From the NCBI GenBank assembly GCA_037355855.1, contig CM074764.1:3906001-3970000 (forward strand): 64,000 bases of DNA. Direction: 5' to 3'. The first letter of the stretch is position 1. The number at the start of each line of letters is the position of its first letter. Under the pieces are notes generated by a model that had not been told where the DNA came from, ran no database searches, and worked only from the letters and a program-made list of their open reading frames with translations. Shown piece by piece: positions 10,481-21,399 of this stretch. This DNA comes from Pseudo-nitzschia pungens (taxonomy: Eukaryota > Bacillariophyta > Bacillariophyceae > Bacillariales > Bacillariaceae). A program made the position numbers and the translations under genes.

Positions 10481-11150
10481 GTTTCCAAGCTACTACAGGA
10501 GAGCAAGTTCAAGTTCGAACAGAAGGCCAGCTGTTACGAATTTGAATTTGGTAGTAGGCTCCACCGCCTCTACGTGTCTCCTACTACGAAGTTCGAACAG
10601 AAGGACAGCTGTTACGAATTTGGTAGTAGGCTCTGTACTTTATGTACCATACAGTGGTAAGGAATGTGGTTCGGGATGTGTTTGGGGATGACTACTCGCA
10701 TTACTGGTGATGCTGCAATCCAGCATTCAGAGAGGAGTTTTGCTTTTGTACGCTGACCACTAGCATTACAGATACCATGTATCTAGTCAGGGTTTTGCTT
10801 GTGTCAGCTGACCACTAGCATTACGGATGCTGCACACCAGCATTGGAGGGACAGTTTTGCTTGTGTCTTTCCCTTTCACGTTCTTGTTACCCCGTTTCCT
10901 GTACGCTTTGCAACAGCAGTGTCTGTTGTGCTCTGGACTGGTTCGTTTTTTTCCTGTTTCTTACCAAGGTTCGTTTGCAAAATAGCCGTCCTTACAACCT
11001 GGGGCCTATTCCCCATGGTTGAGGCGGCGCGTCGTTCTACAACTTGGGGCCTAACCTCTCTTCGATTGAGGCGACGATAAAGTCTGGTTACAGACTGAGT
11101 AGCTTTTAACCACCTTCGGTGGATTTTCCTACTTAAATAAGTATATTATT
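10481..11150. other. Interior of the Mutator-like element, no gene recognised
   Basis: Contains short duplications (GAAGTTCGAACAGAAGG twice; CTGACCACTAGCATTAC twice; AACCTGGGGCCTA and AACTTGGGGCCTA) and a small hairpin CCACCTTCGGTGG near 11110. A 93-codon frame at 10799-11080 has no recognisable domain. Confidence 0.4.
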
Positions 11151-11227
11151 ATTATTTAACACGTAGATTCAAAAATCTTACCGTTTGAACCCGTTTGAAC
11201 CCGTTTGAACCCGTTTGTACCCATTTT

Positions 11228-11361
11228 GCATGTTACCGTGCATGTTATCGTGCATGTTACCGTGCATGTTATCGTGCATGTTATCGTGCATGTTATCGTG
11301 CATGTTATCGTGCATGTTATCGTGCATGTTATTGTGCATGTTACCGTGCATATTTACCGTG
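11228..11361 (-). repeat. 12-bp minisatellite ATGTTATCGTGC (inverted partner of 8846-8941)
   Basis: About eleven units, about 110 bp inside the right terminal repeat. Confidence 0.85.
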
Positions 11362-11467
11362 CGTGTTTTTCTCCCGGTGGACGCAATCATTATAGCCCTA
11401 CTGTTCATAAATACTGTTGAGGATCATTAAAATATTACATTACTGTATATTTGGATAGAGCGGGAAG

Positions 11468-11618
11468 TATCATCTGTTTTCATTACCAGATCTGCGTACC
11501 GAATTTATCCCCATTTTGGTTTATTACCCTATTAGCGTACCAACCAAAGAATTCCAACCCGAAGTACCCCATCTGCGTTCCCTTCGACTTCATTTGTCGT
11601 ATCTGCGTTCCGAGCGCC
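11468..11618 (-). repeat. Right terminal inverted repeat
   Basis: Reverse complement of 7842-7991; the outer tip reads CGTTCCGAGCGCC on the plus strand. Confidence 0.85.
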
Positions 11619-12010
11619 GGTTAGGGTTGCTAATGCTACGAGATACTGAAAGATGCTAACCTACCATGATACCATGCTAAGATACTATGCTACCGCCGGG
11701 GTCGGGTCATGGTGTACAATATGTACCATGACCGGATACCTGACCCAGACAGTTACCCAACGAGCTAGCATGATTGAATAATTAAGCGGAGCTACGCTAC
11801 TCCGTATACTACGATACTCCGCACACACACTACGCTACCGTAGAATACAGTACTGGAGCTACAGAGCTCTGTTATTCTACGAGTTAGCAAAGAACGCTGT
11901 CACGATACAGAGCTGAGCGCTTTGGCTCAGCTCGCACTATTCACACTCTTTTCTTTATTCACCTAAATTAAACACATCCTATCACGCCCTCCCCATGATC
12001 GATTCTGATG
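11619..12010. repeat. Dispersed repeat R, right part
   Basis: Resumes after the insertion with the second GGTTAGGGTT and continues GCTAATGCTACGAGATACTG, GCCGGGGTCGGGTCATGG, ATGTACCATGACCGGATACC and AGCTACAGAGCTCTGTTAT. The series is shared with 26300-26600, 50300-50560 and the right window edge. AACACATCCTATCACGCCC near 11980 resembles the end seen at 50555. An LTR (solo or 5') is the likeliest identity, supported weakly by TGGTATCA at 12103. Confidence 0.65.
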
Positions 12011-13066
12011 TACCTCTAGGGAAGTATCCTGTAGTATCTAAGTGTATGCAATAGAGCTTGAACAGTATCCACTGTAGCCTCACCATTTGCCAAGGACCTA
12101 CGTGGTATCATTGTTATTGTTATCCCCTATTTTTATGCTGACGAGCAATATCATTGCAGTTTATCAGACCCACCGCTCGAACCACTCCGAAGCCGGGACG
12201 CCGGCTAGAGCGCGTGACGAAATCCAGCAGCTGATCCCTGCTGGCATCCATGCCTACACTTGGATGTAAAAATTCAGCTCCAGGCCTACAGTACAAGGAA
12301 CTGACACCGACGCGCCTCCAGTGGGTCCTTCGGACGATCGATACGCAGATACAAACGGCAAGTTCAAAGCGGACGCGAGAAGAGACCTACAGTGATGTAA
12401 ACGAGGCTCCCTTTTGCTAGATACCGGGGCCTAGGGATCCTGAGAGGACGGCTCATACTAGGTCTATGAAACAGAGCAGGGTGGTGGCTCCACCAAGCCT
12501 CTTGGCCCGGATGCAAAAAGGGACCGATTGAGCAAGAAAAAGACGTAACGAAAGAATCCATACGAAATACCATGGAATCTTCAGTACGTTACGAGAACCC
12601 AGGATGAAGCGAAAGACCCATACGATGGAGCCTTCAGTACGTTTAGAACATCCAGTTGCTGATAGTGGATTGCAGCCAAATGACTATGAATCTAGAAACA
12701 AGCATGAATCGGAGGTCACCTGTGCATGAATCAAAGGTCACCTGTGCATGAATCAGAGGTCACCTATGCACGAATCGGAGATCACCTAAACATGAACCAA
12801 GGTCACCCAAGCGCGAATCGGAGGTCACCTAAGCATGAACTAAGGTCACCCAAGCGCAAATCGGAGGTCACATAAGCATGAAACAAACATCACCTACACA
12901 TAAATAAAAGTCATCGAGAGGTATTCTCACAATCGAATCACTATGTCACAGCAACAACCACCTAATATTCCAAGCAAGATTAACTTGGAATGAACAGCGA
13001 AATACTACCATTCTTTGAATAAAGAACAATTACAAATCAAGTCACCAAAAGACTAACCAAAACAAC
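12011..13066. other. Leader-like region, no clear gene
   Basis: TGGTATCA at 12103-12110 resembles the initiator-Met tRNA primer site of copia-type elements. A small frame at 12087-12269 is unrecognised. Seven or so 30-bp units (GAATCGGAGGTCACCTATGCAT type) run about 12700-12915. The last 100 bp directly precede the ATG at 13067. Confidence 0.4.
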
Positions 13067-14107
13067 ATGACCAACCCTGCCAACAAGCAACCTCCCAAGG
13101 AGTCTATCAACGACCCTATGATCCTCGAGGGTGAGGAGCCCCCGGAGGAGGAACCCTCGGAGGAGGAACCCTCGGAGAAGGAAGAAGAGGATGAGGGAGC
13201 CCAAGGATTAGATGATGAGGAGATCACTGATCCCTCTGACGACGAGGAGTCTGTGCAGAAGGAGCAAGGACGCAAGAGGAAGAATGCACCAAGCAGCTAC
13301 AAGCCGATCAAGAAGGTCACCAGGGCAGCAGCAGCAAAGGCAGCAGCGGCAGCAAAAGCGGAAGTGGCGGCGAAAGCAGCAGGCGCCAACAGATCCAGGG
13401 TACAAGCGGAAGACGACTTTTCCATCCAGCCTCGTACCCAGAATGATACTGCTATGGCTATGGTTGTCAAGCAACTCCAAGTCCTACAGGACCAAATGGA
13501 TGAAAAGTTTGGCTCCTCTAAAGACAAGGAAGCCCTTATTGCTTCCAACAGAGCTGCTCAAGCAAGAGGAGGCATCTACGGCTACAACGACGGCAAGCCA
13601 CTCACCAAGCGAGAAGTGGAACTCTTTGAGATCTACGAGTCTTTCTGCAACGAGGCGACGGCCAAAGAGTTATTCCGATCTGATCTATCCACGATTGACT
13701 CCATCCGTCGACTCACCCCTGAGCGTGCTTCCAGATTCTCAAGAAACCTTGCCTCCTACAGACATCCTGCTTGTCCTGATCCTACGGCGGTCTATATCAG
13801 TGACTCCCTTATCGAGAAGCTCATGGTGTTTGCTGAATGGGTCCGCTATCAACCCCTCGTCGGCCTCAAGCCTACTGCTAGGGAATGGTTGGACCAACAA
13901 GATCCTTACGAACGGACCGAGAAGCGTCTTGTGGCGACAAAGAAGCAACGAGAAGCAACCCCTGTGACGACTCCCCCGCCTTCCTTGACGACCCTTCCCA
14001 AGTTTGCTGAGTGGAACACAACTGAGGCAATACAAAATGGAACCAACGAAAAAAAAGAGAAGAAAACGTCGATCAGCAGGTGCTACTCCAAGGCCTCGTA
14101 CGGATAG
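13067..14107 (+). CDS. ORF1 of the DDE transposon, unknown accessory protein (346 aa)
   Basis: Intact frame from ATG 13067 to TAG 14105. The N-terminus is very acidic with PSEEEPSE repeats; then come a basic stretch (GRKRKN near residue 67), an Ala/Lys-rich helix (AAAAKAAAAAKAE) and a globular part with KREVELFEIYESFCNEAT and LDQQDPYERTEKR. I do not recognise a family. It overlaps the transposase frame that follows by 71 nt (14037-14107) in another frame, which suggests the two ORFs belong to one element. It could instead be the gag-like ORF of an unrelated retroelement. Confidence 0.55.
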   Translation: MTNPANKQPPKESINDPMILEGEEPPEEEPSEEEPSEKEEEDEGAQGLDDEEITDPSDDEESVQKEQGRKRKNAPSSYKPIKKVTRAAAAKAAAAAKAEVAAKAAGANRSRVQAEDDFSIQPRTQNDTAMAMVVKQLQVLQDQMDEKFGSSKDKEALIASNRAAQARGGIYGYNDGKPLTKREVELFEIYESFCNEATAKELFRSDLSTIDSIRRLTPERASRFSRNLASYRHPACPDPTAVYISDSLIEKLMVFAEWVRYQPLVGLKPTAREWLDQQDPYERTEKRLVATKKQREATPVTTPPPSLTTLPKFAEWNTTEAIQNGTNEKKEKKTSISRCYSKASYG

Positions 14108-15024
14108 GGAGAAGTCCAGTACTATCCTCCGGCGCCAACAGAAACATGCAGAGCAGCAGGCAAGGTTGGAACAGCAAACTACCGTACCCTCTCCACCCCC
14201 ACCTCCACCTCCACCACCTCAACCAGAAGAAGAAGATACTAAACTACCAGCAAGGGTGGTTGCTCCTGTGGACTATGCTGAAGAATCAAGTGATGATGAA
14301 GACTATGAACCTATTGATTGTGAGCAAGTTGAACCTGAGTTCCAAGCTGTATCCACATACCCGAACATCAGAATTGCTATTGCAGTCCACTTTGAACTTG
14401 TTCTGGGAAGCCCTCTCCAAGCCACCTGGCCAACAGTGCACCCTATCAGTGCCATTTGCTATGTCTTCAAGAACAACACACAATCTTTCAATGACACTGT
14501 CACCCAAGTTTGTAGACAAGTGCTAGCCTGCCAAGCCAACGGTATCTCTTATACAGGAGCTGGGAACTACAAAAATGTTGGACGCCCTGCCATCGTTCAA
14601 CTGGATAGCATTGAAGCTCAGATAATAGCCGATGCATTGGAATACGGTAACAGTATTTCAATGGCTACTGACATTGTCAATATGTTTCGCGAAGACAATG
14701 AGCTGCCATCCCTAACTTACTCTGCCGTCAGGGGTGCGATGTTGAGAATGAAGCCCAAGGTAATGTCGATCAAGAAAGCCAAACAGGGTTCAAAGCTAAA
14801 GGAGTCCGCCTGGTGTAGAGCATCATTCCGATAGTTTGCACAACTTCTTCTTCGCTTTGGTAAAGTGGAGTTTGACCATCCAATGTTCCCATTGCTTCTA
14901 GGTGATGCCTATGATCCAGAGAAACCACCGCCCTGTTATGATACCACCAAGTTAACCCCGTTGAAGCTGAATCAAGTTGCTTGGTTTGATGAGATGCACA
15001 AGAAGGCTCACATTGGAGCAACGG

Positions 15025-15213
15025 TGCCATACCCCGGGTCTACTAGTGATTAGAATAGTAGTGATATGCAAATTGTGAGCTCTATTGGTTAGTCTATTTG
15101 CTACAGTTCTAAGAGCCCTCCGAATCAGCGATTCTGTCGACTCGCCGATTGTTTTTATCCTTATCCTTAATCCAGTCCTGTACATACTCGTGACTGTATT
15201 TCGGTGTACGGCA
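15025..15213 (-). repeat. 3' LTR of A1
   Basis: TG...CA bounded, 189 bp. The purine-rich GGAGGAGTA on the minus strand (about 15214-15222) just inside it is a plausible polypurine tract. Confidence 0.9.
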
Positions 15214-17908
15214 TACTCCTCCATGGGACTGTTACGATTTAATGGGATCCCTGCAATAATAGGGATGGACTCTCCTAATATTAACCCGGTCGGTTACAAA
15301 GGGAGCAGTTTCGATGGTTACAGTTCCATTGTCGTGGACCTTGAGTACCTTGTAAGGTCCTTGCCGTGGGAAGGATAGTTTTGGAATAATGCCCTTCCTT
15401 TCCAGGGTGACATAGTCTCCTTCCTTATAGATATGGGGGATCCTCTTGCGATTCTCCCTGATGTTGCTCTTGTGGATACTCTTTTGTTTCCTTGCTTGGA
15501 TTGCTTCCCAATCCACTGGGAAATTCACGGGCATAAACATGTCCCTTCCGAACACCAGTTGCGCTGGGGAATATCCCAGGGTGGTGTGGATGGCACTTCT
15601 GATGGCGTACGCTGCCTTGGTGGTGAACTCCTCAAAAGGGTCCTTCTCGTGGAGGTCTCTCTGTTCCAGGTTAAAGGACAATAGGCCGTCCTTCAGGACC
15701 TGGTGGATTCTTTCCAGCACTGAGTTGGATTGTGGGTTCCAGGCGCCACTGGGCTTTCTTTTCATCCCCATGTTGTCACAGAGCTCCTGGAACTCTGCTT
15801 TGAACTCACTCCCGCCATCAAAGCCAATTTCCTTTGGGCGCGGATATCTTGCTAGCCAAGTACTGTCCAACAATCGTTGAGTTTCTGCTGCGTTTGGCGA
15901 GTCCTTTAGATGGGCCAATTCAAACCATCCGGTCACTGGGTCCACCATGGTGAGAACATGGATGTGGTAGTCTTTACCATTTTTATTGTGGACAGTTGCA
16001 GGTCCCCAGAGGTCCACATTGACCCTTTGCCATTTGGTAACCTCAGCTGCTTTCTCTGGTAGTAGTCCATACTTCTTCCGGCCACTCTTTTTGAACATCT
16101 GACACGTGTGGCAGTGTTTACAGAGGTCCTGGACGTCCTTTCGTAGGCCTTTCCAGGTGAACACTGAGCGAATGCTCTGTTCCATTCTCTTTTCTCCGGG
16201 ATGGACCAGCATGCTGTGGTACCATTCCATGACTCTATCTTTGAGTTTGTCCGGGATCAGAATCTTCCCTTCCTTGTGGATTAGACTGTAACCTTCCACC
16301 ATTTTGGTGGTCAGTCGATTGTCTTTTTCCAAAGCGCTCATGATTCCTGTGTCCTTTTGTTGGTAGAACTGAATCATGTCTGGGGCAAGTGGGAATGCAC
16401 TATTGCCCTGGAATTCTTCCGGCGATTCTTCTCCAAGTGGGAATACTAGGAGTTGCCGGAGGTGCTCTTCCTCATCCACGTAGGTGAGGGGCTTATTTGG
16501 TGGTAGCCATTCCACTGTATCTGCCGGATCATCGGTGATGTCCAGTCGGGATAGTGCATCTGCTGCATCATTGTCTTTGCCAGCAACATGCTTGACTACC
16601 GGGTGGAACTCCTCCATGAGGAGTCTCCATCGGACCATTCTCTGGGTGGGCATCTGCTGGTACAGCAGGTTAAGGTGATCCGTGTGGATGGTTACATCTT
16701 GCCCTCGTAGGATTCCTTCGAATGCCTTTAGGCCCTCTACTATGCCCAGGAGTTCTTTCTCCCCGACAGTGTAGTTGAGCTGTGCTGAGTTCAATTTTCG
16801 TGTGTAGAATCAAAGTGGCTTGCCATCTTGGCACACCGTTGCTCCCAGTTGCCTGTCGCTGGCGTCTGAGTAGAGATGAAATGGTTTTGTAAAATCTGGG
16901 AATGCAAGCTTGGCTTCGTCTGCGAGCATCCTCTTCGCCTCCATGAAAGCTTTCTGCTCTGCTGGTCCCCAGTACCAATTCATTTTGCCCTTCTTCCCTG
17001 CAAGTTTATTGAGGGGGGCGAGGATGTGGGAGCGACGCTTCCACATGTCCCTGTAGAAATTCACCATCCCAAGAAACATCTTGAGTTGCTTGGTGTTCTT
17101 GGGGGCTTCGAGTCGCTTCATCGCCTCCAGCTTCTTTGGTTGGGGCTGAATGCCCTCTGTTGTTAACAGAAATCCCAGATATTCCACTTCTTTTTGCATG
17201 AAGAAGGATTTTCTGAGGTTGGCTCGAAAGCCCGCATCATCCAGTCTCTGGAGAACTGTATCGATCTTGTTGAGGTGATCCTGTTCGGATTCTCCTTCTC
17301 GCTGGATGATGAGAATATCATCAATATAGACCAGGACGTAGTCCAGGTCACCGAGTAGGTTCATCATGACGGACTGGAAGATATCCGGTGCGCATGCGAT
17401 TCCCATTGCCAATCTCTTGTAGGCATATTTTCCCCAAGGCAGGATGGTGGAGCAAATCTTTTGGCTCTCTTTGCAAATGGGGATGGTATAATATCCTTGG
17501 GACAAGTCCAGTGCCGTAGCTGATTTGAACTTCTGGAGCCTTTGGATTGTTTCCCCGATTCGTGGTAGGGGGAATGGTTTCCGTTGGACGGCTGCGTTCA
17601 TTTTCCGAAAGTCAGTTAGGACGCGAATGTCCCCTGTCTTTTTGGGTTGACAGAACGTAGGGGATGCCCATGGCGAATCATCATCATGGGGGAGTTTCTC
17701 CAGGACTCCGATGTCACAGAGCCTGGTGATCTCCTTTCGTAGTGCTTGTTCAAAGGCATGGGGTACAGAATAATACCTCTGCCGGACCGGTTTAACCCCT
17801 GGTTGGAGTTCGATCGATACCGGTTCTATGTTCTTCAGTAGTCCCAGACCTCCTCCAAAGAGCGTCGGGAATTTCTTCAGCGTTTTCTTCAAGGCTTTCT
17901 TGGATTCC

Positions 17909-18101
17909 TGCCATACCCCGGGTCTACTAGTGATTAGAATAGTAGTGATATGCAAATTGTGAGCTCTATTGGTTAGTCTATCTGTTGCAGTTCTAAGAGC
18001 TCTCCAGAGCAGTCGGCGATTCCGTCGACTCGCTAATTGTTTTTATCCTTATTCTTAATCCAGTCCCGAGTGGACTCGTGACTGTCTTCCGGTGCACGGC
18101 A
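17909..18101 (-). repeat. 3' LTR of A2
   Basis: Identical by eye to 23574-23766. A purine-rich GGAGGAGTA on the minus strand follows directly inside. Confidence 0.92.
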
Positions 18102-18129
18102 TACTCCTCCATGGTACTGTTGCGTTTGG

Positions 18130-21100
18130 TTACTCTTCCATTTTAGGGCTATCCCTGCAATAATAGGGATGGATCCTTCTGATGTTAACCCGGTCGGTTA
18201 CAAAGGGAGCAGTTTCAATAGTTACAGTTCCATTGTTATGGGCCTTGAGCACCTTGTAAGGTCCTTGTCGTGGGAAGGATAGTTTCGGAATAATGCCCTT
18301 CCTCTCCAGGGTGACATAGTCTCCTTCCTTGTAGACATGGGGAATCCTCTTCTGATTCTCCCTGATATTACTCTTGTGGATACTCTTTTGTTTCCTTGCT
18401 TGGATTGCTTCCCAATCCACTGGGAAATTCACTGGCATGAACATATCCCTTCCGAACACCAGTTGTGCTGGGGAATATCCCAATGTTGTGTGGATGGCGC
18501 TTCTGATGGCATACGCCGCTTTGGTGGTGAATTCCTCAAAAGGATCCTTCTCGTGGAGATCCCTTTGTTCCAAGTTAAAGGACAGTAGGCAGTCCTTCAG
18601 AACCTGATGGATTCTTTCCAGCACTGCGTTGGATTGTGGGTTCCAAGCGCCACTCGGTTTCCTTTTCATCCCCATGTTGTCACAGAGCTCTTGGAACTCT
18701 GCTTTGAACTCACTCCCGCCATCAAAGCCAATTTCCTTTGGGCGCGGATACCTTGCTAGCCAGGTACTGTCTAGCAAACGTTGAGTTTCTGCTGCATTTG
18801 GGGAGTCCTTCAGGTGAGCCAGTTCAAACCATCCGGTCACTGGGTCCACCATGGTGAGGACATGGATGTGGTAGTCTTTACCATTTTTATTGTGGACAGT
18901 TGCAGGTCCCCAGAGGTCCACGTTGACTCTCTGCCATTTGGTAACCTCAGCTGCTTTTTCCGGTAGTAGTCCATACTTCTTCCGGCCACTCTTTTTGAAC
19001 ATCTGACACGTGTGGCAGTGTTTGCAGAGGTCCTGGACGTCCTTCCTCAGGCCTCTCCAGGTGAACACTGAGCGTATGCTCTGTTCCATTCTCTTTTCTC
19101 CGGGATGGACCAGCATGCTGTGGTACCATTCCATAACTCTATCCTTGAGTTTTTCTGGGATCAGAATCTTCCCTTCCTTGTGGATTAGACTGTAACCTTC
19201 CACCATTTTGGTGGTCAGTCGATTGTCTTTTTCCAGAGCACTCATGATTCCGGTGTCCTTTTGCTGGTAGAACTGAATCATGTCTGGGGCAAGTGGGAAT
19301 GCACTATTGCCCTGGAATTCCTCCGGTTCTTCTCCGAGTGGGAATAGTAGTTGCCGGAGGTGCTCTTCCTCATCCGCGTAGGTGAGGGGCTTATTTGGTG
19401 GTAGCCATTCCACTGTATCTGCCGGATCATCCGTAATGTCCAGGCGAGACAGCGCGTCTGCTGCATCGTTGTCTTTGCCAGCCACATGCTTGACTACCGG
19501 GTGGAACTCCTCCATGAGGAGTCTCCACCGGACCATTCTCTGCGTCGGCATCTGCTGATACAGTAGATTGAGGTGATCCGTGTGGATAGTCACATCTTGT
19601 CCTCGTAGGATTCCTTCAAATGCTTTGAGTCCTTCCACTATTCCGAGGAGTTCCTTCTCTCCTACAGTGTAATTGAGCTGTGCTGAATTCAGTTTCCTCG
19701 TATAGAAACCAAGGGGTTTGCCATCTTGGCACACGGTGGCTCCCAGTTGCCTATCGCTGGCGTCTGAGTAGAGATGAAATGGTTTTGTAAAGTCCGGGAA
19801 TGCAAGCTTTGCTTCATCTGCGAGCATCCTTTTCGCCTCCATGAAAGCTTTCTGCTCTGCTGGACCCCAGTACCAGTTCATTTTGCCCTTTTTCCCTGCT
19901 AGCTTGTTCAGAGGGGCTAGGATGTGGGAGCGGCGCTTCCACATGTCCCGGTAGAAATTTACCATTCCAAGAAACATCTTGAGTTGCTTGGTGTTCTTGG
20001 GGGCTTCCAGACGCTTCATCGCCTCCAGCTTCTTTGGCTGGGGTTGGATGCCCTCTGTTGTTAGCAGAAATCCCAGATATTCCACTTCTTTCTGCATGAA
20101 GAAGGATTTTCTGAGGTTGGCGCGAAAGCCGGCGTCATCCAGTCGTTGTAGGACTGTATCGATTTTGTGGAGATGATCCTGTTCGGATTCGCCTTCCCTC
20201 TGGATGATTAGGATATCATCAATATAGACCAAGACATAGTCCAGATCCCCTAGGAGGTTCATCATGACTGATTGGAAGATGTCGGGCGCACATGCGATAC
20301 CCATTGCCAGTCTTTTGTAGGCATACTTTCCCCATGGTAAAATGGTAGAGCAAATCTTTTGGCTCTCCTTGCAGATGGGGATGGTATAGTATCCTTGGGA
20401 CAAGTCCAGCGCCGTAGCTGATTTGAACTTTTGTAGCCTTTGGATTGTTTCCCCTATTCGTGGTAGTGGAAACGGTTTTCTCTGAATGGCGGCATTCATC
20501 TTCCGGAAGTCCGTTAGAACGCGAATGTCCCCTGTCTTTTTGGGTTGGCAAAAAGTAGGAGATGCCCATGGAGAGTCATCATCGTGGGGGAGTTTTTCCA
20601 GGACTCCAATGTCACAGAGCCTGTTGATTTCCTTCCGGAGGGCTTGTTCAAAGGCATGGGGTACAGAATAGTACCTCTGCCGGACCGGTTTGACCCCTGG
20701 TTGGAGCTCAATGGACACCGGTTCTATGTTTTTGAGAAGACCCAATCCTCCTCCAAAGAGTGTTGGGAATTTCTTTAGCGTTTTCTTTAAAGCGGCCTTG
20801 GACGCGTCCGTAATCTCCAGGTCATTGACCATAGCGTCTATATCGACTTTGGAGTAGTCTGCATCCAGAATTTTGGCTTGCCTTTCTTCCTCCTGCTGGA
20901 GGATTGGACTCTGTGTGTTGGCAAAGAATACTGCCTCGCATTTGTCCGGGTCAGCGAGCTCCCCCATTCCCTTCATGGGGATGGAGTCACCCTGCCATTC
21001 AATTGTCCGGGAACTGTATTTTATGTCCAGTCCCAGTTGTGCCATTAGGTCGGATCCTATGATCATGTCATAGGGCACTTCCTCATGGTGGTGATATTCA

Positions 21101-21399
21101 TCCACTTGGAAGGTCCATTTGATGGTCTTGGAGTTTGAAAATTCTATCAGCCTTAGTCCCACTGAAGCCGCAGACTTGGTTCTGAACTTGCCCCCGTAGG
21201 TATTGTAGGTGACAGATCTTTGGTCTCGGTTCGTTAGTTGACTTCGGTCGACAAAGTGCCTTAGTATGATGGATTTGGAGCACCCAGAGTCTAATAGGCC
21301 CCGGAGCATCCTTCCCCTTCCCTTGTGGTCCAATACCTCCACACAGACGTCCGCAAACCGATTGATTATGCGGGGTCCAGTGTGGATGGTATCAACCAT
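18130..21399 (-). CDS. pol: pol polyprotein of A2 (1089 aa)
   Basis: Order protease, reverse transcriptase, RNase H, integrase, which defines Ty3/gypsy. Visible motifs: GLLDSGCSKSI (aspartic protease), ALDLSQGYYTIP and YIDDILI (RT catalytic Asp residues), YSDASDRQLGAT (RNase H), an HHCC zinc finger ending CKHCHTCQ, VNVDLWGP and FDGGSEFKAEF (integrase D,D...E), and RQGPYKVL near the end. The first codon ATG (21399-21397) directly follows the gag TGA in the same frame, so expression is either by UGA readthrough to a Gag-Pol fusion or by reinitiation. No inactivating change was seen. Confidence 0.95.
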   Translation of the reverse strand: MVDTIHTGPRIINRFADVCVEVLDHKGRGRMLRGLLDSGCSKSIILRHFVDRSQLTNRDQRSVTYNTYGGKFRTKSAASVGLRLIEFSNSKTIKWTFQVDEYHHHEEVPYDMIIGSDLMAQLGLDIKYSSRTIEWQGDSIPMKGMGELADPDKCEAVFFANTQSPILQQEEERQAKILDADYSKVDIDAMVNDLEITDASKAALKKTLKKFPTLFGGGLGLLKNIEPVSIELQPGVKPVRQRYYSVPHAFEQALRKEINRLCDIGVLEKLPHDDDSPWASPTFCQPKKTGDIRVLTDFRKMNAAIQRKPFPLPRIGETIQRLQKFKSATALDLSQGYYTIPICKESQKICSTILPWGKYAYKRLAMGIACAPDIFQSVMMNLLGDLDYVLVYIDDILIIQREGESEQDHLHKIDTVLQRLDDAGFRANLRKSFFMQKEVEYLGFLLTTEGIQPQPKKLEAMKRLEAPKNTKQLKMFLGMVNFYRDMWKRRSHILAPLNKLAGKKGKMNWYWGPAEQKAFMEAKRMLADEAKLAFPDFTKPFHLYSDASDRQLGATVCQDGKPLGFYTRKLNSAQLNYTVGEKELLGIVEGLKAFEGILRGQDVTIHTDHLNLLYQQMPTQRMVRWRLLMEEFHPVVKHVAGKDNDAADALSRLDITDDPADTVEWLPPNKPLTYADEEEHLRQLLFPLGEEPEEFQGNSAFPLAPDMIQFYQQKDTGIMSALEKDNRLTTKMVEGYSLIHKEGKILIPEKLKDRVMEWYHSMLVHPGEKRMEQSIRSVFTWRGLRKDVQDLCKHCHTCQMFKKSGRKKYGLLPEKAAEVTKWQRVNVDLWGPATVHNKNGKDYHIHVLTMVDPVTGWFELAHLKDSPNAAETQRLLDSTWLARYPRPKEIGFDGGSEFKAEFQELCDNMGMKRKPSGAWNPQSNAVLERIHQVLKDCLLSFNLEQRDLHEKDPFEEFTTKAAYAIRSAIHTTLGYSPAQLVFGRDMFMPVNFPVDWEAIQARKQKSIHKSNIRENQKRIPHVYKEGDYVTLERKGIIPKLSFPRQGPYKVLKAHNNGTVTIETAPFVTDRVNIRRIHPYYCRDSPKMEE

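Larger units (their letters stand above)
7842..11618. mobile_element. Mutator-like non-autonomous element with 150-bp TIRs
   Basis: Long terminal inverted repeats (7842-7991 and 11468-11618) match nearly base for base, starting GGCGCCTGGAACGCAG on the left and GGCGCTCGGAACGCAG on the right. Both ends abut the 10-bp direct repeat GGTTAGGGTT (7832-7841 and 11619-11628). Copies of the host repeat at about 26300 and 63920 have a single GGTTAGGGTT followed directly by GCTAA, that is, unoccupied sites. Long TIRs with 9-11 bp target duplications are typical of Mutator-like elements. No transposase frame is visible; the interior is tandem repeats. Confidence 0.8.
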
